In this document: piece after piece, positions 55,101 through 62,786 of the stretch | Layout of the letters: each line of letters starts with the position of its first letter | Numbering within the stretch: the stretch's first letter is position 1 | Assembly: GCF_900182655.1 (NCBI RefSeq) | Contig: NZ_FXTC01000007.1 | Location: 186,001-250,000 of the forward strand | DNA from: Chryseobacterium rhizoplanae | GTDB taxonomy: Bacteria > Bacteroidota > Bacteroidia > Flavobacteriales > Weeksellaceae | Reading direction: 5' to 3' | Length of the DNA: 64,000 bases | Position numbers and translations under genes: made by a program | The notes under the pieces: generated by a model | The model's input: the letters and a program-made list of their open reading frames with translations, nothing else | Told to the model about the DNA's origin: nothing | Database searches by the model: none

Positions 55101-55580
55101 CAATATCCCGCGGTGTGGACGTCAGCTTTAAATTCAAATTATTTGGGAAGACCGGTTAATGTACTTTTTGATGCCGCTTCTACGACCAACAGGATGATAG
55201 CTTTTCATGATAACAATGATCCGTATTTTGGTACGGGATGCCGATGTGTGAAAATAGAATATGATGCAAATGGCAATGAAGAAGGGCCTGCTTCAAGAAC
55301 CATAGTAATTCCTGGCGGCTCAACATTAAGTACGGCTAATGCGGCACTTAAAATGACGGATAATAAGATTTCTTTATACCCGAGTCCGGTTTCCAATATT
55401 CTCTATATCAAAGCTACGGAGAATAAAGAATATCGTTACCAGATTTTTAATGCTTTGGGGCAGCTTGTGAAATCCGGACAGTTTATAAATAATCAGACGG
55501 ATGTGTCATCCTTAAATGCAGGAGTGTATCTGCTAAGGATTAATAATTCTGAAGCAGTTGTCAAAATTTTAAAACGATAA
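52161..55580 (+). CDS. Large T9SS surface protein with duplicated FISUMP-type domains
   Basis: This 1139-aa protein has a weak signal peptide (LAGKLAAVFCLIPFSICLKG). Two halves repeat the same plan: YWSWHIWVTD, WMDRNLGA or FMDRNLGA, YQWGRKDPIP, DPCP.GWRIP and a GCRC(I/V)K ending. These are landmarks of the Fibrobacter succinogenes major paralogous (FISUMP) domain. The C-terminus is a type A T9SS sorting signal (ISLYPSPVSNILYIK...LNAGVYLLRINN). It is a secreted or surface-anchored protein, perhaps adhesive or glycan-binding. It is monocistronic with its own terminator. No enzyme motif is visible. Confidence 0.85.
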   Translation: MKRLAGKLAAVFCLIPFSICLKGNIGGRHSSVGHIRAISVAKNVDSLIRPAYELKKIFLPDWKKAPNSYIFDPGQNSEGLLVPVKKAYAMWEGGGYLNGNGIPAGTVTADVLWEDAHGLIKSGVNYALEIIGTGQDAKIKVPINKTKEGNAVVAFKVNGEIYWSWHIWVTDDPTNGATYRSFNPVKRMKSDGTTEVIPDTDWKWMDRNLGALTSSITASDWNKSIGLLYQWGRKDPIPPLVTRGNDFYEASGSIGRVRHRGAKNMTNAVSIDDLRKFVLLSAAEVTNNLRLSVKNPLSLIYVNKEDNSGQAYYNNNVNLPVNWFGKSTTLPTNRLSELNLWSDNAQGKIEAVYNTDDKAKPYRDKSSYDPCPNGWRIPSMLVANLASGSYVDDIRIDFSPFGVKTNMAKNVFETNKYHIIKPTNAGLPAFMTGFKVYPNLGFDLSAVGGYNMGIFPGNGQLIRGAHAGQYSDQHHIALWTATMARQFDASPAVTVRGLSMIPDKTQPDIPDANYPNIKGRYYYFPMSVMYTSDANGCRCIKDPLYLVNDYDFPTEYLPAAAEYKEGIDNPNTYQIVKSGTAAVIEIPVSKAFSVQSQLLNNVEILNSSNFNNLKGNVLWTTNTGLISKISIVNPSPSSLQDLTNSKIAVEIAPDQSGNAVVTLHNGSISAPVYWSWHIWVTDSPVQSYTYTTESPEVVTNYVNYVNKADVILQTTFMDRNLGATDAFPNVANPLAPTAEELMKIRASTGLHYQWGRKDPIPAFQNADNRSFYNISLGTAAANGTISYAALAPADYNNLSGSYIVPYNTYAAASNVQITDKPVDKISKILSYSVKNPLVYMIPSTFAPYNSTTPNYTNGTDWLATEPNLAPDRWGRGGEKSPFDPCPAGWRIPDLMNVALVSGSDFGQTPWYKKDKNIATSYTIANDYLGTRVRNSTNATVGYMFNNPAYALGNYPDSGSRGFRSVIANQAAQGTFNVLNFQYPAVWTSALNSNYLGRPVNVLFDAASTTNRMIAFHDNNDPYFGTGCRCVKIEYDANGNEEGPASRTIVIPGGSTLSTANAALKMTDNKISLYPSPVSNILYIKATENKEYRYQIFNALGQLVKSGQFINNQTDVSSLNAGVYLLRINNSEAVVKILKR

Positions 55581-55600
55581 ATTCCGAAAAGGAAGATTTA

Positions 55601-55640
55601 AAAAGCAGAATGAGGTCTCTTGTTCTGCTTTTTTATATAT
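55601..55640 (+). terminator. Terminator after the FISUMP-type gene
   Basis: AAAAGCAGAA (55601-55610) pairs with TTCTGCTTTT (55623-55632) around a 12-nt loop, followed by TTATATAT. Confidence 0.82.
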
Positions 55641-55831
55641 AAGCATATCTCTTACGTCTATGATGGCTGATGAAAAATTCTATATCATAAAATGTGGATA
55701 ACTATATAACGCTCTAAAACCTATACTACAAAGGACTTGATTCTTTAAAAAATGGTTGCTGAAAAGGAGTATAAACCAGCTGGATTGTTAAATTAAACCC
55801 GTTTTACAAAAAGTATATAATAAAAAAGCTT

Positions 55832-55839
55832 TACTTTTG
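55832..55839 (+). promoter_or_regulatory. -7 element TACTTTTG for topA
   Basis: This is a perfect TAnnTTTG 18 nt before ATG 55858. It overlaps the upstream extension of the topA reading frame, which supports the later start. Confidence 0.5.
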
Positions 55840-55857
55840 CAAAAATTTTTAGTTAGA

Positions 55858-58434
55858 ATGTCGAAAAATTTAGTAATCGTAGAGTCCCCGGCAAAAGCAA
55901 AAACTATTCAGAAATACTTAGGAAAGGATTTTGAAGTGAAATCCAGTTTCGGGCATATCCGGGACCTTCCTAAAAAAGGGATGGGGATAGACCTTACTAC
56001 ATTCAGTCCTGATTACGAAGTTTCCGCAGACAAGAAGAAATTGGTAACCGAATTAAAGGCTGCAGTAAAGAAAGCCGATATGGTATGGCTCGCTTCCGAT
56101 GAGGACCGCGAAGGGGAGGCTATTGCATGGCACCTGGCGGATGAACTGAAGTTGAAACCTGAAAACAGAAAAAGAATTGTTTTCCATGAGATTACCAAAA
56201 ACGCCATTCTAAAAGCAATCGACAATCCGAGAGATATAGATCAGAACTTAGTCAATGCCCAGCAGGCAAGAAGAGTGCTGGACAGAATTGTAGGTTTTGA
56301 AATGTCACCCGTTTTATGGAAGAAAGTAAAACCGGGATTATCTGCCGGAAGAGTACAATCTGTAGCAGTACGATTAATTGTTGAAAGAGAAAAGGAGATT
56401 CGTGAGTTTAAACCAAAAGCAAGCTTTAAACTTGATGGAATCTTTTTAAATAAAACAGAGCAGGAAATAGCTGCTAAACTTAAAAAAGACTTCGAAAAAG
56501 AAGAAGAAGCAGAAAAATTCCTTGAGCAGGCAAAAACTACGGAATTTAAAGTTCTGAATGTTGAAACCAAGCCGGGTACACGTTCCGCTTCAGCTCCATT
56601 TACCACTTCCACACTACAGCAGGAAGCTTCCTCAAGACTTGGGTATAATGTAACCAATACCATGCGTCTGGCGCAAAGGCTGTATGAAGAAGGGTACATT
56701 ACTTATATGAGAACAGACTCTATAAACCTTTCTCAGGAAGCTATTGAAGGAGCAAAAAAACAAATTACATCAGAATACGGAGCAGAATATTCTTCTCCAA
56801 GAAATTATACTACAAAATCTGCTTCAGCACAGGAAGCCCACGAAGCCATCCGTCCTACGGATTTTGGAGTGAAAAGCATAGGAGATGCACAGCTGAATAA
56901 GTTATACCAATTAATATACAGAAGAACACTGGCTTCTCAGATGGCCAATGCCAAAATTGAAAAGACGGTGATCGAAATCGGGAATGCATCATTACCCCAT
57001 CATTTTGAAGCTCAGGGAGAAGTAATCATATTTGACGGTTTCCTGAAGGCTTACGGTATTGTGAAGACAGAAGATGAAGATGAGGAGAGCAATGATAAGT
57101 TACTTCCAAAAGTAAGTGTAGGAGAGATATTAAACTATAAAACCATTACCGCTACTGAAAAATTCACAAGACCAAGTGCAAGATATACAGAAGCCGGATT
57201 GGTGAGAAAGCTTGAAGAATTAGGGATTGGAAGACCTTCTACTTATGCTCCGACGATTCAAACGATTCAGAACAGAGAATATGTGGATAAGAGAGAAGTC
57301 GAGCCACATACCCGTGAAGTGATCAAAATGTCTTTAGCTAAAGATAAAATCAAAAAAGTAGTTCTTGAAGAGAAATTCGGAGGGGATAAAAATAAATTCT
57401 TACCCACAGATATAGGTGAAGTGGTAAATGATTTCCTGACGGATAACTTCAGAGAAATCCTTGACTACGGTTTCACAGCAAGAGTAGAAGAAAGTTTTGA
57501 CGAAATTGCAAGTGGTGATCAGAAATGGAAGGAGATGATGACGAATTTCTACTCAAAATTCCACCCGAGAATTGAAGATGTAGAAGAAAATGCTGACCGT
57601 GCAACTGGAGACAGGCTATTAGGGGTAGATCCGAAGACTGGTAAAAATGTTCATGCAAGAATCGGAAGATTTGGAGCGATGATCCAGATTGGAGAAACTG
57701 ATGATGAAGAAAAGCCAATTTTTGCTTCCTTAATGACGGGTCAGAATATTGCAACCATTACTTTTGAAGAGGCATTGGAACTATTCAAACTGCCTTTTGA
57801 TTTAAGCGAAGTGGATGGACAGTCCGTTTCTGTAGGAGTTGGTAGATTTGGACCTTATGTAAAATGGGGAGAAACTTATATCAGCATTCCGAAAGGAGAA
57901 GACCCTCTTTCTGTAGATCAGAAACGTGCGGAGGAAATTATCAATGAAAAGAAAATTGCTGATGCTCCTATCGCAACTTATAAAGGAGAGCCGGTTACTA
58001 AAGGAACAGGAAGATTTGGACCATTTATCAAATACAAAGCTATTTTCGTAAATGTTCCAAAGAAATATGACTTTGAAAATCTTTCTCAGAGCGATATCAA
58101 TGAATTAATTGATGCGAAGCTTGAAAAAGAAGCCAACCGATATATCCAGCAGTGGGAAAAAGAAAAAATTTCCATTGAAAACGGAAGATGGGGACCTTTC
58201 ATCAAATTTGGAAAAGCAATGTTCAAAATTCCGAAGAAAGCAGACGATACAAAGTACGAAGCTGATGAATTGAAAGAACTTTCTTTAGATGAGGTTAAGA
58301 AATGGATTACAGATCAGGATCCCAAAGCTTTTGCAGAAAAGAAAAAGCCTGCCGCTAAAAAAGCAGCCACAACTAAAAAAGCTACTACGACAGCGAAAAA
58401 GCCTGCGGCTAAGAAACCGGCAGCTAAAAAATAA
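55858..58434 (+). CDS. topA: DNA topoisomerase I
   Basis: The protein has 858 aa from ATG 55858 (MSKNLVIVESPAKAKTIQKY); seven upstream codons overlap the promoter box. It relaxes negative supercoils. The Toprim domain has the Glu of VESPAKA and DEDREGEA; the catalytic Tyr is in GYITYMRTDS. Instead of C-terminal zinc fingers it has repeated GRFGP(Y/F)(V/I)K-type modules, as in many Bacteroidota, and a Lys/Ala/Pro/Thr-rich tail of about 30 residues that should bind DNA non-specifically. It is followed by a strong terminator. Confidence 0.96.
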   Translation: MSKNLVIVESPAKAKTIQKYLGKDFEVKSSFGHIRDLPKKGMGIDLTTFSPDYEVSADKKKLVTELKAAVKKADMVWLASDEDREGEAIAWHLADELKLKPENRKRIVFHEITKNAILKAIDNPRDIDQNLVNAQQARRVLDRIVGFEMSPVLWKKVKPGLSAGRVQSVAVRLIVEREKEIREFKPKASFKLDGIFLNKTEQEIAAKLKKDFEKEEEAEKFLEQAKTTEFKVLNVETKPGTRSASAPFTTSTLQQEASSRLGYNVTNTMRLAQRLYEEGYITYMRTDSINLSQEAIEGAKKQITSEYGAEYSSPRNYTTKSASAQEAHEAIRPTDFGVKSIGDAQLNKLYQLIYRRTLASQMANAKIEKTVIEIGNASLPHHFEAQGEVIIFDGFLKAYGIVKTEDEDEESNDKLLPKVSVGEILNYKTITATEKFTRPSARYTEAGLVRKLEELGIGRPSTYAPTIQTIQNREYVDKREVEPHTREVIKMSLAKDKIKKVVLEEKFGGDKNKFLPTDIGEVVNDFLTDNFREILDYGFTARVEESFDEIASGDQKWKEMMTNFYSKFHPRIEDVEENADRATGDRLLGVDPKTGKNVHARIGRFGAMIQIGETDDEEKPIFASLMTGQNIATITFEEALELFKLPFDLSEVDGQSVSVGVGRFGPYVKWGETYISIPKGEDPLSVDQKRAEEIINEKKIADAPIATYKGEPVTKGTGRFGPFIKYKAIFVNVPKKYDFENLSQSDINELIDAKLEKEANRYIQQWEKEKISIENGRWGPFIKFGKAMFKIPKKADDTKYEADELKELSLDEVKKWITDQDPKAFAEKKKPAAKKAATTKKATTTAKKPAAKKPAAKK

Positions 58435-58456
58435 ATAATTTTTATAATAAAATAGG

Positions 58457-58488
58457 AAAGCACAGATTTAGGTCTGTGCTTTTTTGTT
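58457..58488 (+). terminator. Terminator of topA
   Basis: AAAGCACAGA (58457-58466) pairs with TCTGTGCTTT (58473-58482) around TTTAGG and continues into a T-run. Confidence 0.88.
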
Positions 58489-58810
58489 TTGTAAAGTAAG
58501 TTACTACGTCATGACACAGGTTTTAAGGATGTTGATTTTCATTGTAATCATTAAAAAAGATAAAACTACATAGGGTAATGTGTTAAATAAATTTCCCTTT
58601 GTTGGGATTTAACCTTGCAAATGACGATGATTACTTAGCTCTAAGTATAAATACGCAAGTGAAAAAATCAGTACTAAGACTATGATATTCAGTGTTTTAA
58701 TTCTTTAGTTTTACATCGTAATATTACAAACGGTGGAGCTCAGGAACCACTTTAAAAAACGAGGCGGATTCTGAAAAGCCAAACGAGTAAGAAAACAAAA
58801 CTATAAAATC
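58489..58810 (+). other. Gene-free leader region before the six-cysteine protein gene
   Basis: About 320 nt without a credible ORF. The last 90 nt contain GTGG...CCAC arms (around 58733-58750) and an A-rich run ending in ATAAAATC directly before the ATG at 58811, typical of well-translated Bacteroidota genes. TAGTTTTA near 58708 is a 7/8 -7 match. A structured long 5' leader is possible. Confidence 0.4.
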
Positions 58811-59185
58811 ATGCCAGAATTTAAATTTAGCGAAGAAGCAATTTCGCACGCATTAGAAGCAGCAAAAAGATCGCACGAAGACAGTCAGGCTAGCCGCCGT
58901 TCATCTGGAGCGGATTCAGACTTAAGCCTTGCCAACGCCAGCGCAGGGTATCTTCTTGTAACAGCAGAGTGTATATCAATTACTGTTGAGAACAACAAAG
59001 TTTGTATCAACTTACCATTAGGTTTTGGGAAATATTGTTTCAGTATACCCTTAAGTATTCCCAATGGAACTGCCGGCCAGGCTTGCTTATCTATATGTAC
59101 TACCTGGGGAATTCCAACAGGAATCAGAGTTACTATTATTATAGGCGGAATAACGATTATCAGCCAGTCATTCGGGAAATGCTAA
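58811..59185 (+). CDS. Small six-cysteine protein, unknown function
   Basis: This 124-aa protein has two parts. Residues 1-45 are hydrophilic and helical (MPEFKFSEEAISHALEAAKR, then SHEDSQASRRSSGAD). Residues 46-124 are strand-rich and hydrophobic, with six cysteines (AECI, KVCI, KYCF, QACL, SICT and a C-terminal GKC) and repeated PLGFGKYC / IPLSIPNG / WGIPTG turns. There is no classical signal peptide. The layout of a polar leader plus Cys-rich core recalls peptides exported by dedicated systems or structural proteins. I recognise no family. It has its own terminator. Confidence 0.7.
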   Translation: MPEFKFSEEAISHALEAAKRSHEDSQASRRSSGADSDLSLANASAGYLLVTAECISITVENNKVCINLPLGFGKYCFSIPLSIPNGTAGQACLSICTTWGIPTGIRVTIIIGGITIISQSFGKC

Positions 59186-59210
59186 TCAGTTAACAACCGA
59201 ATTAGAATAA

Positions 59211-59250
59211 AAATCCGTCTCATGCAATGTATGAGGCGGATTTGTTTTTA
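59211..59250 (+). terminator. Terminator of the six-cysteine protein gene
   Basis: AAATCCGTCTCAT (59211-59223) pairs with ATGAGGCGGATTT (59231-59243, one G-U pair) and is followed by GTTTTTA. Confidence 0.85.
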
Positions 59251-59266
59251 CTGGTTTCATGAATAA

Positions 59267-59299
59267 AACCTTGTCAATGTTTTAAACATTGACAAGGTT
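59267..59299. repeat. 33-bp near-perfect palindrome
   Basis: AACCTTGTCAATGTTT (59267-59282) and AAACATTGACAAGGTT (59284-59299) are perfect inverted repeats around one base. I remember similar AACCTTGTCAA...TTGACAAGGTT palindromes scattered in flavobacterial genomes, but only one copy is in this window. It has no T-tract and lies behind an ordinary terminator. Confidence 0.8.
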
Positions 59300-59444
59300 G
59301 ATGAAAAAATAAGGTCGCAAAAATACAAAGCAGTTAACAAATGTTGATGGCTTTTTTGTGAACAAAAAGAATACACCCTATTCAGTTCCCATGTTTTTTG
59401 TATGTTTGTTATATAAAGCAATTAATAAATTATTATATTCAAAT

Positions 59445-60515
59445 ATGGATTTCGAAGACTTTATCATTTCACCAAGAAATTTTAAAACAGAAAGCTGGCA
59501 GATAGGAAATCGGATTACAAAAGAGATCAAAGAAGACAGTATTGTTCTTTTATTTGTATCTGATTACAGAGGCGTGGGTGGAGATGCAGAAGTGCAGGAT
59601 TTTACAGCGGTGAGGAATGAGTTTTATAAACTTTCGCAGATGGATTTTGAAATTCCTGTTGTAGATCTTGGAGATCTGGTGTCCGGAAAATCTGTTCAGG
59701 ATACCCATTATATTTTGCAGGAAGTCCTGTCGGCATGTCATTACAAGAGAGCGATTCCTGTTATTGTAGGCGGATCTAATGATTTTGCCTTCTCATTATT
59801 TTCTGCTTTGAATTTTCATCAGAAAAACATCAATTATACCCAGATCAGTAATATTATTTCTCTTCAACAGGGAGAAACAATCAATGAACATACTTTTCTT
59901 GGTAAAATTTTCGGCGCCAAGAATTTTTCTATTAATAATTATCATCATTTAGGATATCAGAAACATTTGAATGAGATGGATTCTGTAAGACTGATCAAAG
60001 AAGTGGAGTTTGACATCATCCGTCTTGCTGAAATGATGAACTCTACAGAAAAAACAGAACCTTTCTTCAGAAAAGCAGATCTGGTAACTGTAAATTGTGA
60101 TGCTGTGGAAAGTTTCAGCGAACCTTTTTCTATGAATCCACAGGTCAATGGATTAAACAGAAGAGAAATTTGTGCCTACATGAAAGAAATCGGATTAAGT
60201 GAAAATCTGAAATCTGTAGGGATTTTTAATTATAATATTTATTCAGAAAATCAGTTGAACCACCAGCTTTTAGCACAGATGTTATGGTATCTGATTGAAG
60301 GAATCAATATACAGCATTCCCATCCGAAGGAAAGACATTATGAATTGTTCTATGTTTTGATAGATGACAGACAATATGCTTTCAAGCGTGATACTTTCAG
60401 TAATTTGTGGTATTTTGGTGATGATGAAAATATAGAGAACTGCATTCCGTGTTCCAGAAAAGATTTTGATGAAGCTAAAAAAGGATGGCTGAATGCAAGG
60501 CTGACGAAAATTTAA
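59445..60515 (+). CDS. Arginase-fold protein lacking the metal ligands
   Basis: The protein has 356 aa from ATG 59445 (MDFEDFIISPRNFKTESW); the frame opens at a GTG at 59358, but the 29 extra residues look unconserved. It has the ureohydrolase fold and is usually called formimidoylglutamase in Bacteroidota. Canonical metal motifs are changed: GGDHS is VGGSNDFAF, DAHxDxH is ISLQQGET, and SxDxDxxDP is VNCDAVESF. At most one or two ligands remain, so ordinary Mn-dependent hydrolysis is doubtful. In relatives I recall it near topA and gliding/T9SS genes. It lies 3 nt before the GT2 gene. Confidence 0.8.
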   Translation: MDFEDFIISPRNFKTESWQIGNRITKEIKEDSIVLLFVSDYRGVGGDAEVQDFTAVRNEFYKLSQMDFEIPVVDLGDLVSGKSVQDTHYILQEVLSACHYKRAIPVIVGGSNDFAFSLFSALNFHQKNINYTQISNIISLQQGETINEHTFLGKIFGAKNFSINNYHHLGYQKHLNEMDSVRLIKEVEFDIIRLAEMMNSTEKTEPFFRKADLVTVNCDAVESFSEPFSMNPQVNGLNRREICAYMKEIGLSENLKSVGIFNYNIYSENQLNHQLLAQMLWYLIEGINIQHSHPKERHYELFYVLIDDRQYAFKRDTFSNLWYFGDDENIENCIPCSRKDFDEAKKGWLNARLTKI

Positions 60516-60518
60516 TGT

Positions 60519-61520
60519 ATGACAAATGTTCCCCCAAAAGTATCCATTATTGTTCCTGTTTACAATGTCGAAAACTATCTGACAAAATGCCTTGACTCGC
60601 TGGTGAACCAAAGTCTTCCCAGTATTGAGATTCTTGTAGTGAACGATGGGAGTAAAGATAATTCAGGAAAAATAATTGAAGAATATGCACAAAGATATCC
60701 GGAAAAAATAAAAGCTTTTACCAAAGAAAACGGAGGTTTAAGCGATGCCCGTAATTTTGGACTTGACAGAGCTGCAGGAGATTATATTGGTTTCGTAGAC
60801 AGTGATGACTATGTTTCCGAAACAATGTTTGAAGAAATGCTTCTGTTGGGAGAGAAGCATCAGGCAAAAATGGTGATCTGCAATATCCAGAAAGTTGATG
60901 AAACAGGGAAAGTTACCCAAAAACTGACTCAGCTTCCTAACATGTCTGAGAAAATAGTTCTTGAAAATAATTTTTCAGTGTTCTCGGATATCAGCTATTT
61001 TGCATGCAATAAACTGTTCAAAAAAGAACTTTTTAATCAGAGAAGATTTAAAAAAGGAGTTCATTTTGAAGATATTCAGCTTATTCCACAACTTTTACTG
61101 GAATGTGATACCATTGCACAGACCCAAAATTTCCATTATCAATATCTTGAACGTACCGATTCTATTACGAAAACGCATACGGAAAAAGGACTTGATATGC
61201 TGAAAGCAGTGGCAGATGTGGAAAATGTATTCAATGGATCTCAGTATTCTCACAAAAAAGAGGAATTAAAAAATTTCCAGATTTTTGAAGGAGTGTATTC
61301 ATTTCTGGCTTATCTGGCCTTTGTGAAAAAAGAGGAAATATTTTATAGTATGTCTGATCAGCTGGTCCTTTTTATGAAGGAAAGACAAATAAAAATTCAA
61401 GATATATTGAACTATAGTCGTTTTGGTAAGAATTATCTTTTATCTTTGCCTTTGAAGAAAAAAATTTTTTATCTGTTGTTTTTTGGAGGACAGAAAAGAT
61501 TGATAAGAAAGTTGATTTAA
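60519..61520 (+). CDS. GT2-family glycosyltransferase
   Basis: This 333-aa protein has a GT-A domain with KVSIIVPVYNVENYLTKCLDSL, VVNDGSKDNSG, NGGLSDARNFGLDRAAGDY and the nucleotide-sugar-binding DSDDYV. The C-terminal 130 residues are helical and end in a basic segment (LPLKKKIFYLLFFGGQKRLIRKL). It transfers a sugar to a polysaccharide or lipid intermediate. It is probably the first gene of the exopolysaccharide cluster, directly after the arginase-fold gene. Confidence 0.9.
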   Translation: MTNVPPKVSIIVPVYNVENYLTKCLDSLVNQSLPSIEILVVNDGSKDNSGKIIEEYAQRYPEKIKAFTKENGGLSDARNFGLDRAAGDYIGFVDSDDYVSETMFEEMLLLGEKHQAKMVICNIQKVDETGKVTQKLTQLPNMSEKIVLENNFSVFSDISYFACNKLFKKELFNQRRFKKGVHFEDIQLIPQLLLECDTIAQTQNFHYQYLERTDSITKTHTEKGLDMLKAVADVENVFNGSQYSHKKEELKNFQIFEGVYSFLAYLAFVKKEEIFYSMSDQLVLFMKERQIKIQDILNYSRFGKNYLLSLPLKKKIFYLLFFGGQKRLIRKLI

Positions 61521-61632
61521 TAAACACAAATGTACGTACTATTGTTTCGGGCAATAAAAAATGATGATGAAGTTCTTAGAAGTCCTGCATTACGAGTTTT
61601 TATTGAGAAATACAAGTGCTGAATAAGAAAGA

Positions 61633-62751
61633 ATGAAAAATTTTGAATTGTTCTTAAGCGGATCGGGAATACCTATTTTCTATATAAAAATAGGACTTGG
61701 TTTCGTATTCGCCTTTTTAATTACCTTTTTCTCTATTCCTACTATCGTCAAGATATCGAGAAGGAAGAACCTGATGGATGAGCCTGGGATAAGAAGTTCG
61801 CATCTTAGAGAAATTCCTAACCTTGGCGGAATTGCCATTTTCTATTCAATAGGAATCTGTGCTTCCATTTTTGCCTATGAACTGTTTGACCTCTACAAAT
61901 TTTTATTTGCCTCATTAATTATCCTGCTTTACGTAGGGGTAATGGATGATATTGTTGTAATGAGGGCTTATAAAAAACTTGTTGCACAAATTGTAGTATC
62001 TTCCCTGGTGGTTATTGGCTCAGATATTAGAATAAGAAGCTTATTTGGAATATTTGGTGTGTATGAGCTGGAATATTTTATAAGTGTCCTGTTCAGTATC
62101 ATCACCTTTATTATTCTGATCAATGCATTCAACCTTATCGATGGGATAGATGGATTGGCGGGTGGTTATTCTGTAATCTGCAGTGCTTTATTTGGAATAA
62201 GCTATTACCGGTTAGGAGAATATAATTATCCGCTGGTCGTATTATCTGTTGTAATTATTGGGACTGTATTGGCGTTCCTGTACTATAATCTGTCCAACTA
62301 CCGTACCCGTAAAATATTTATGGGAGATACCGGATCCATGCTGCTTGGCTTTTTGCTGGCCTTTACTTCCATTTGTTTTATAGATATTTTTATTGATAAA
62401 AACCTGGTAGATGTGCCAAGATATCACCTTCAGTCTGCTCCTGTGGTAGCTGTAGCGATCCTTATTCTTCCAATCGTAGATACCTTAAATGTAATATTTA
62501 TAAGGCTTTATAATAAGAAATCACCATTTGACGCAGATAAAAACCACATTCACCATAAGTTGTTAAAGCTAAATCTTACCCATAGAAGATCTACTTTATA
62601 TATCATTCTTTACTATTTGATGATCGTGGGGGTTGCTTATTATTTAAGACATATTGATGTCAATCTGTTATTATTGGTGATTATTTCATTAGGCTTTTTC
62701 GGAGCTTATCTGCCAGATTTGCTATATCGATTAAGAAATAACAAAAATTAA
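61633..62751 (+). CDS. WecA/MraY-family undecaprenyl-phosphate sugar-1-phosphate transferase
   Basis: This 372-aa polytopic enzyme has about eleven membrane helices. Cytoplasmic motifs include MDEPGIRSSHLREIPNLGGI, the Asp pair in VMDDIVVM, NAFNLIDGIDGLAGG, GDTGSMLLGF and the HxHH of DKNHIHHKLL. It starts repeat-unit synthesis by loading a sugar phosphate (GlcNAc-type in WecA) onto the lipid carrier. It lies at the head of the export genes. The exact sugar is not evident. Confidence 0.92.
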   Translation: MKNFELFLSGSGIPIFYIKIGLGFVFAFLITFFSIPTIVKISRRKNLMDEPGIRSSHLREIPNLGGIAIFYSIGICASIFAYELFDLYKFLFASLIILLYVGVMDDIVVMRAYKKLVAQIVVSSLVVIGSDIRIRSLFGIFGVYELEYFISVLFSIITFIILINAFNLIDGIDGLAGGYSVICSALFGISYYRLGEYNYPLVVLSVVIIGTVLAFLYYNLSNYRTRKIFMGDTGSMLLGFLLAFTSICFIDIFIDKNLVDVPRYHLQSAPVVAVAILILPIVDTLNVIFIRLYNKKSPFDADKNHIHHKLLKLNLTHRRSTLYIILYYLMIVGVAYYLRHIDVNLLLLVIISLGFFGAYLPDLLYRLRNNKN

Positions 62752-62762
62752 CAATTAAATAT

Positions 62763-62770
62763 TACTTTTG
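62763..62770 (+). promoter_or_regulatory. -7 element TACTTTTG for the export genes
   Basis: This is a perfect TAnnTTTG just after the WecA-like gene and 16 nt before ATG 62787, suggesting a separate start for the Wza-Wzc part of the cluster. Confidence 0.45.
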
Positions 62771-62786
62771 TAAACAATATTCAAAT

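Noticed and set aside
55693..55701. Perfect DnaA-box-like TGTGGATAA before topA
   Set aside because: A single 9-mer; the only other copy I noticed (12015-12023) is in a coding region. No cluster of boxes or AT-rich unwinding element points to an origin.
61530..61622. 30-codon ORF between the GT2 and WecA-like genes
   Set aside because: Too short, with no recognisable motif or promoter; it could be a remnant, but there is no positive evidence of coding.
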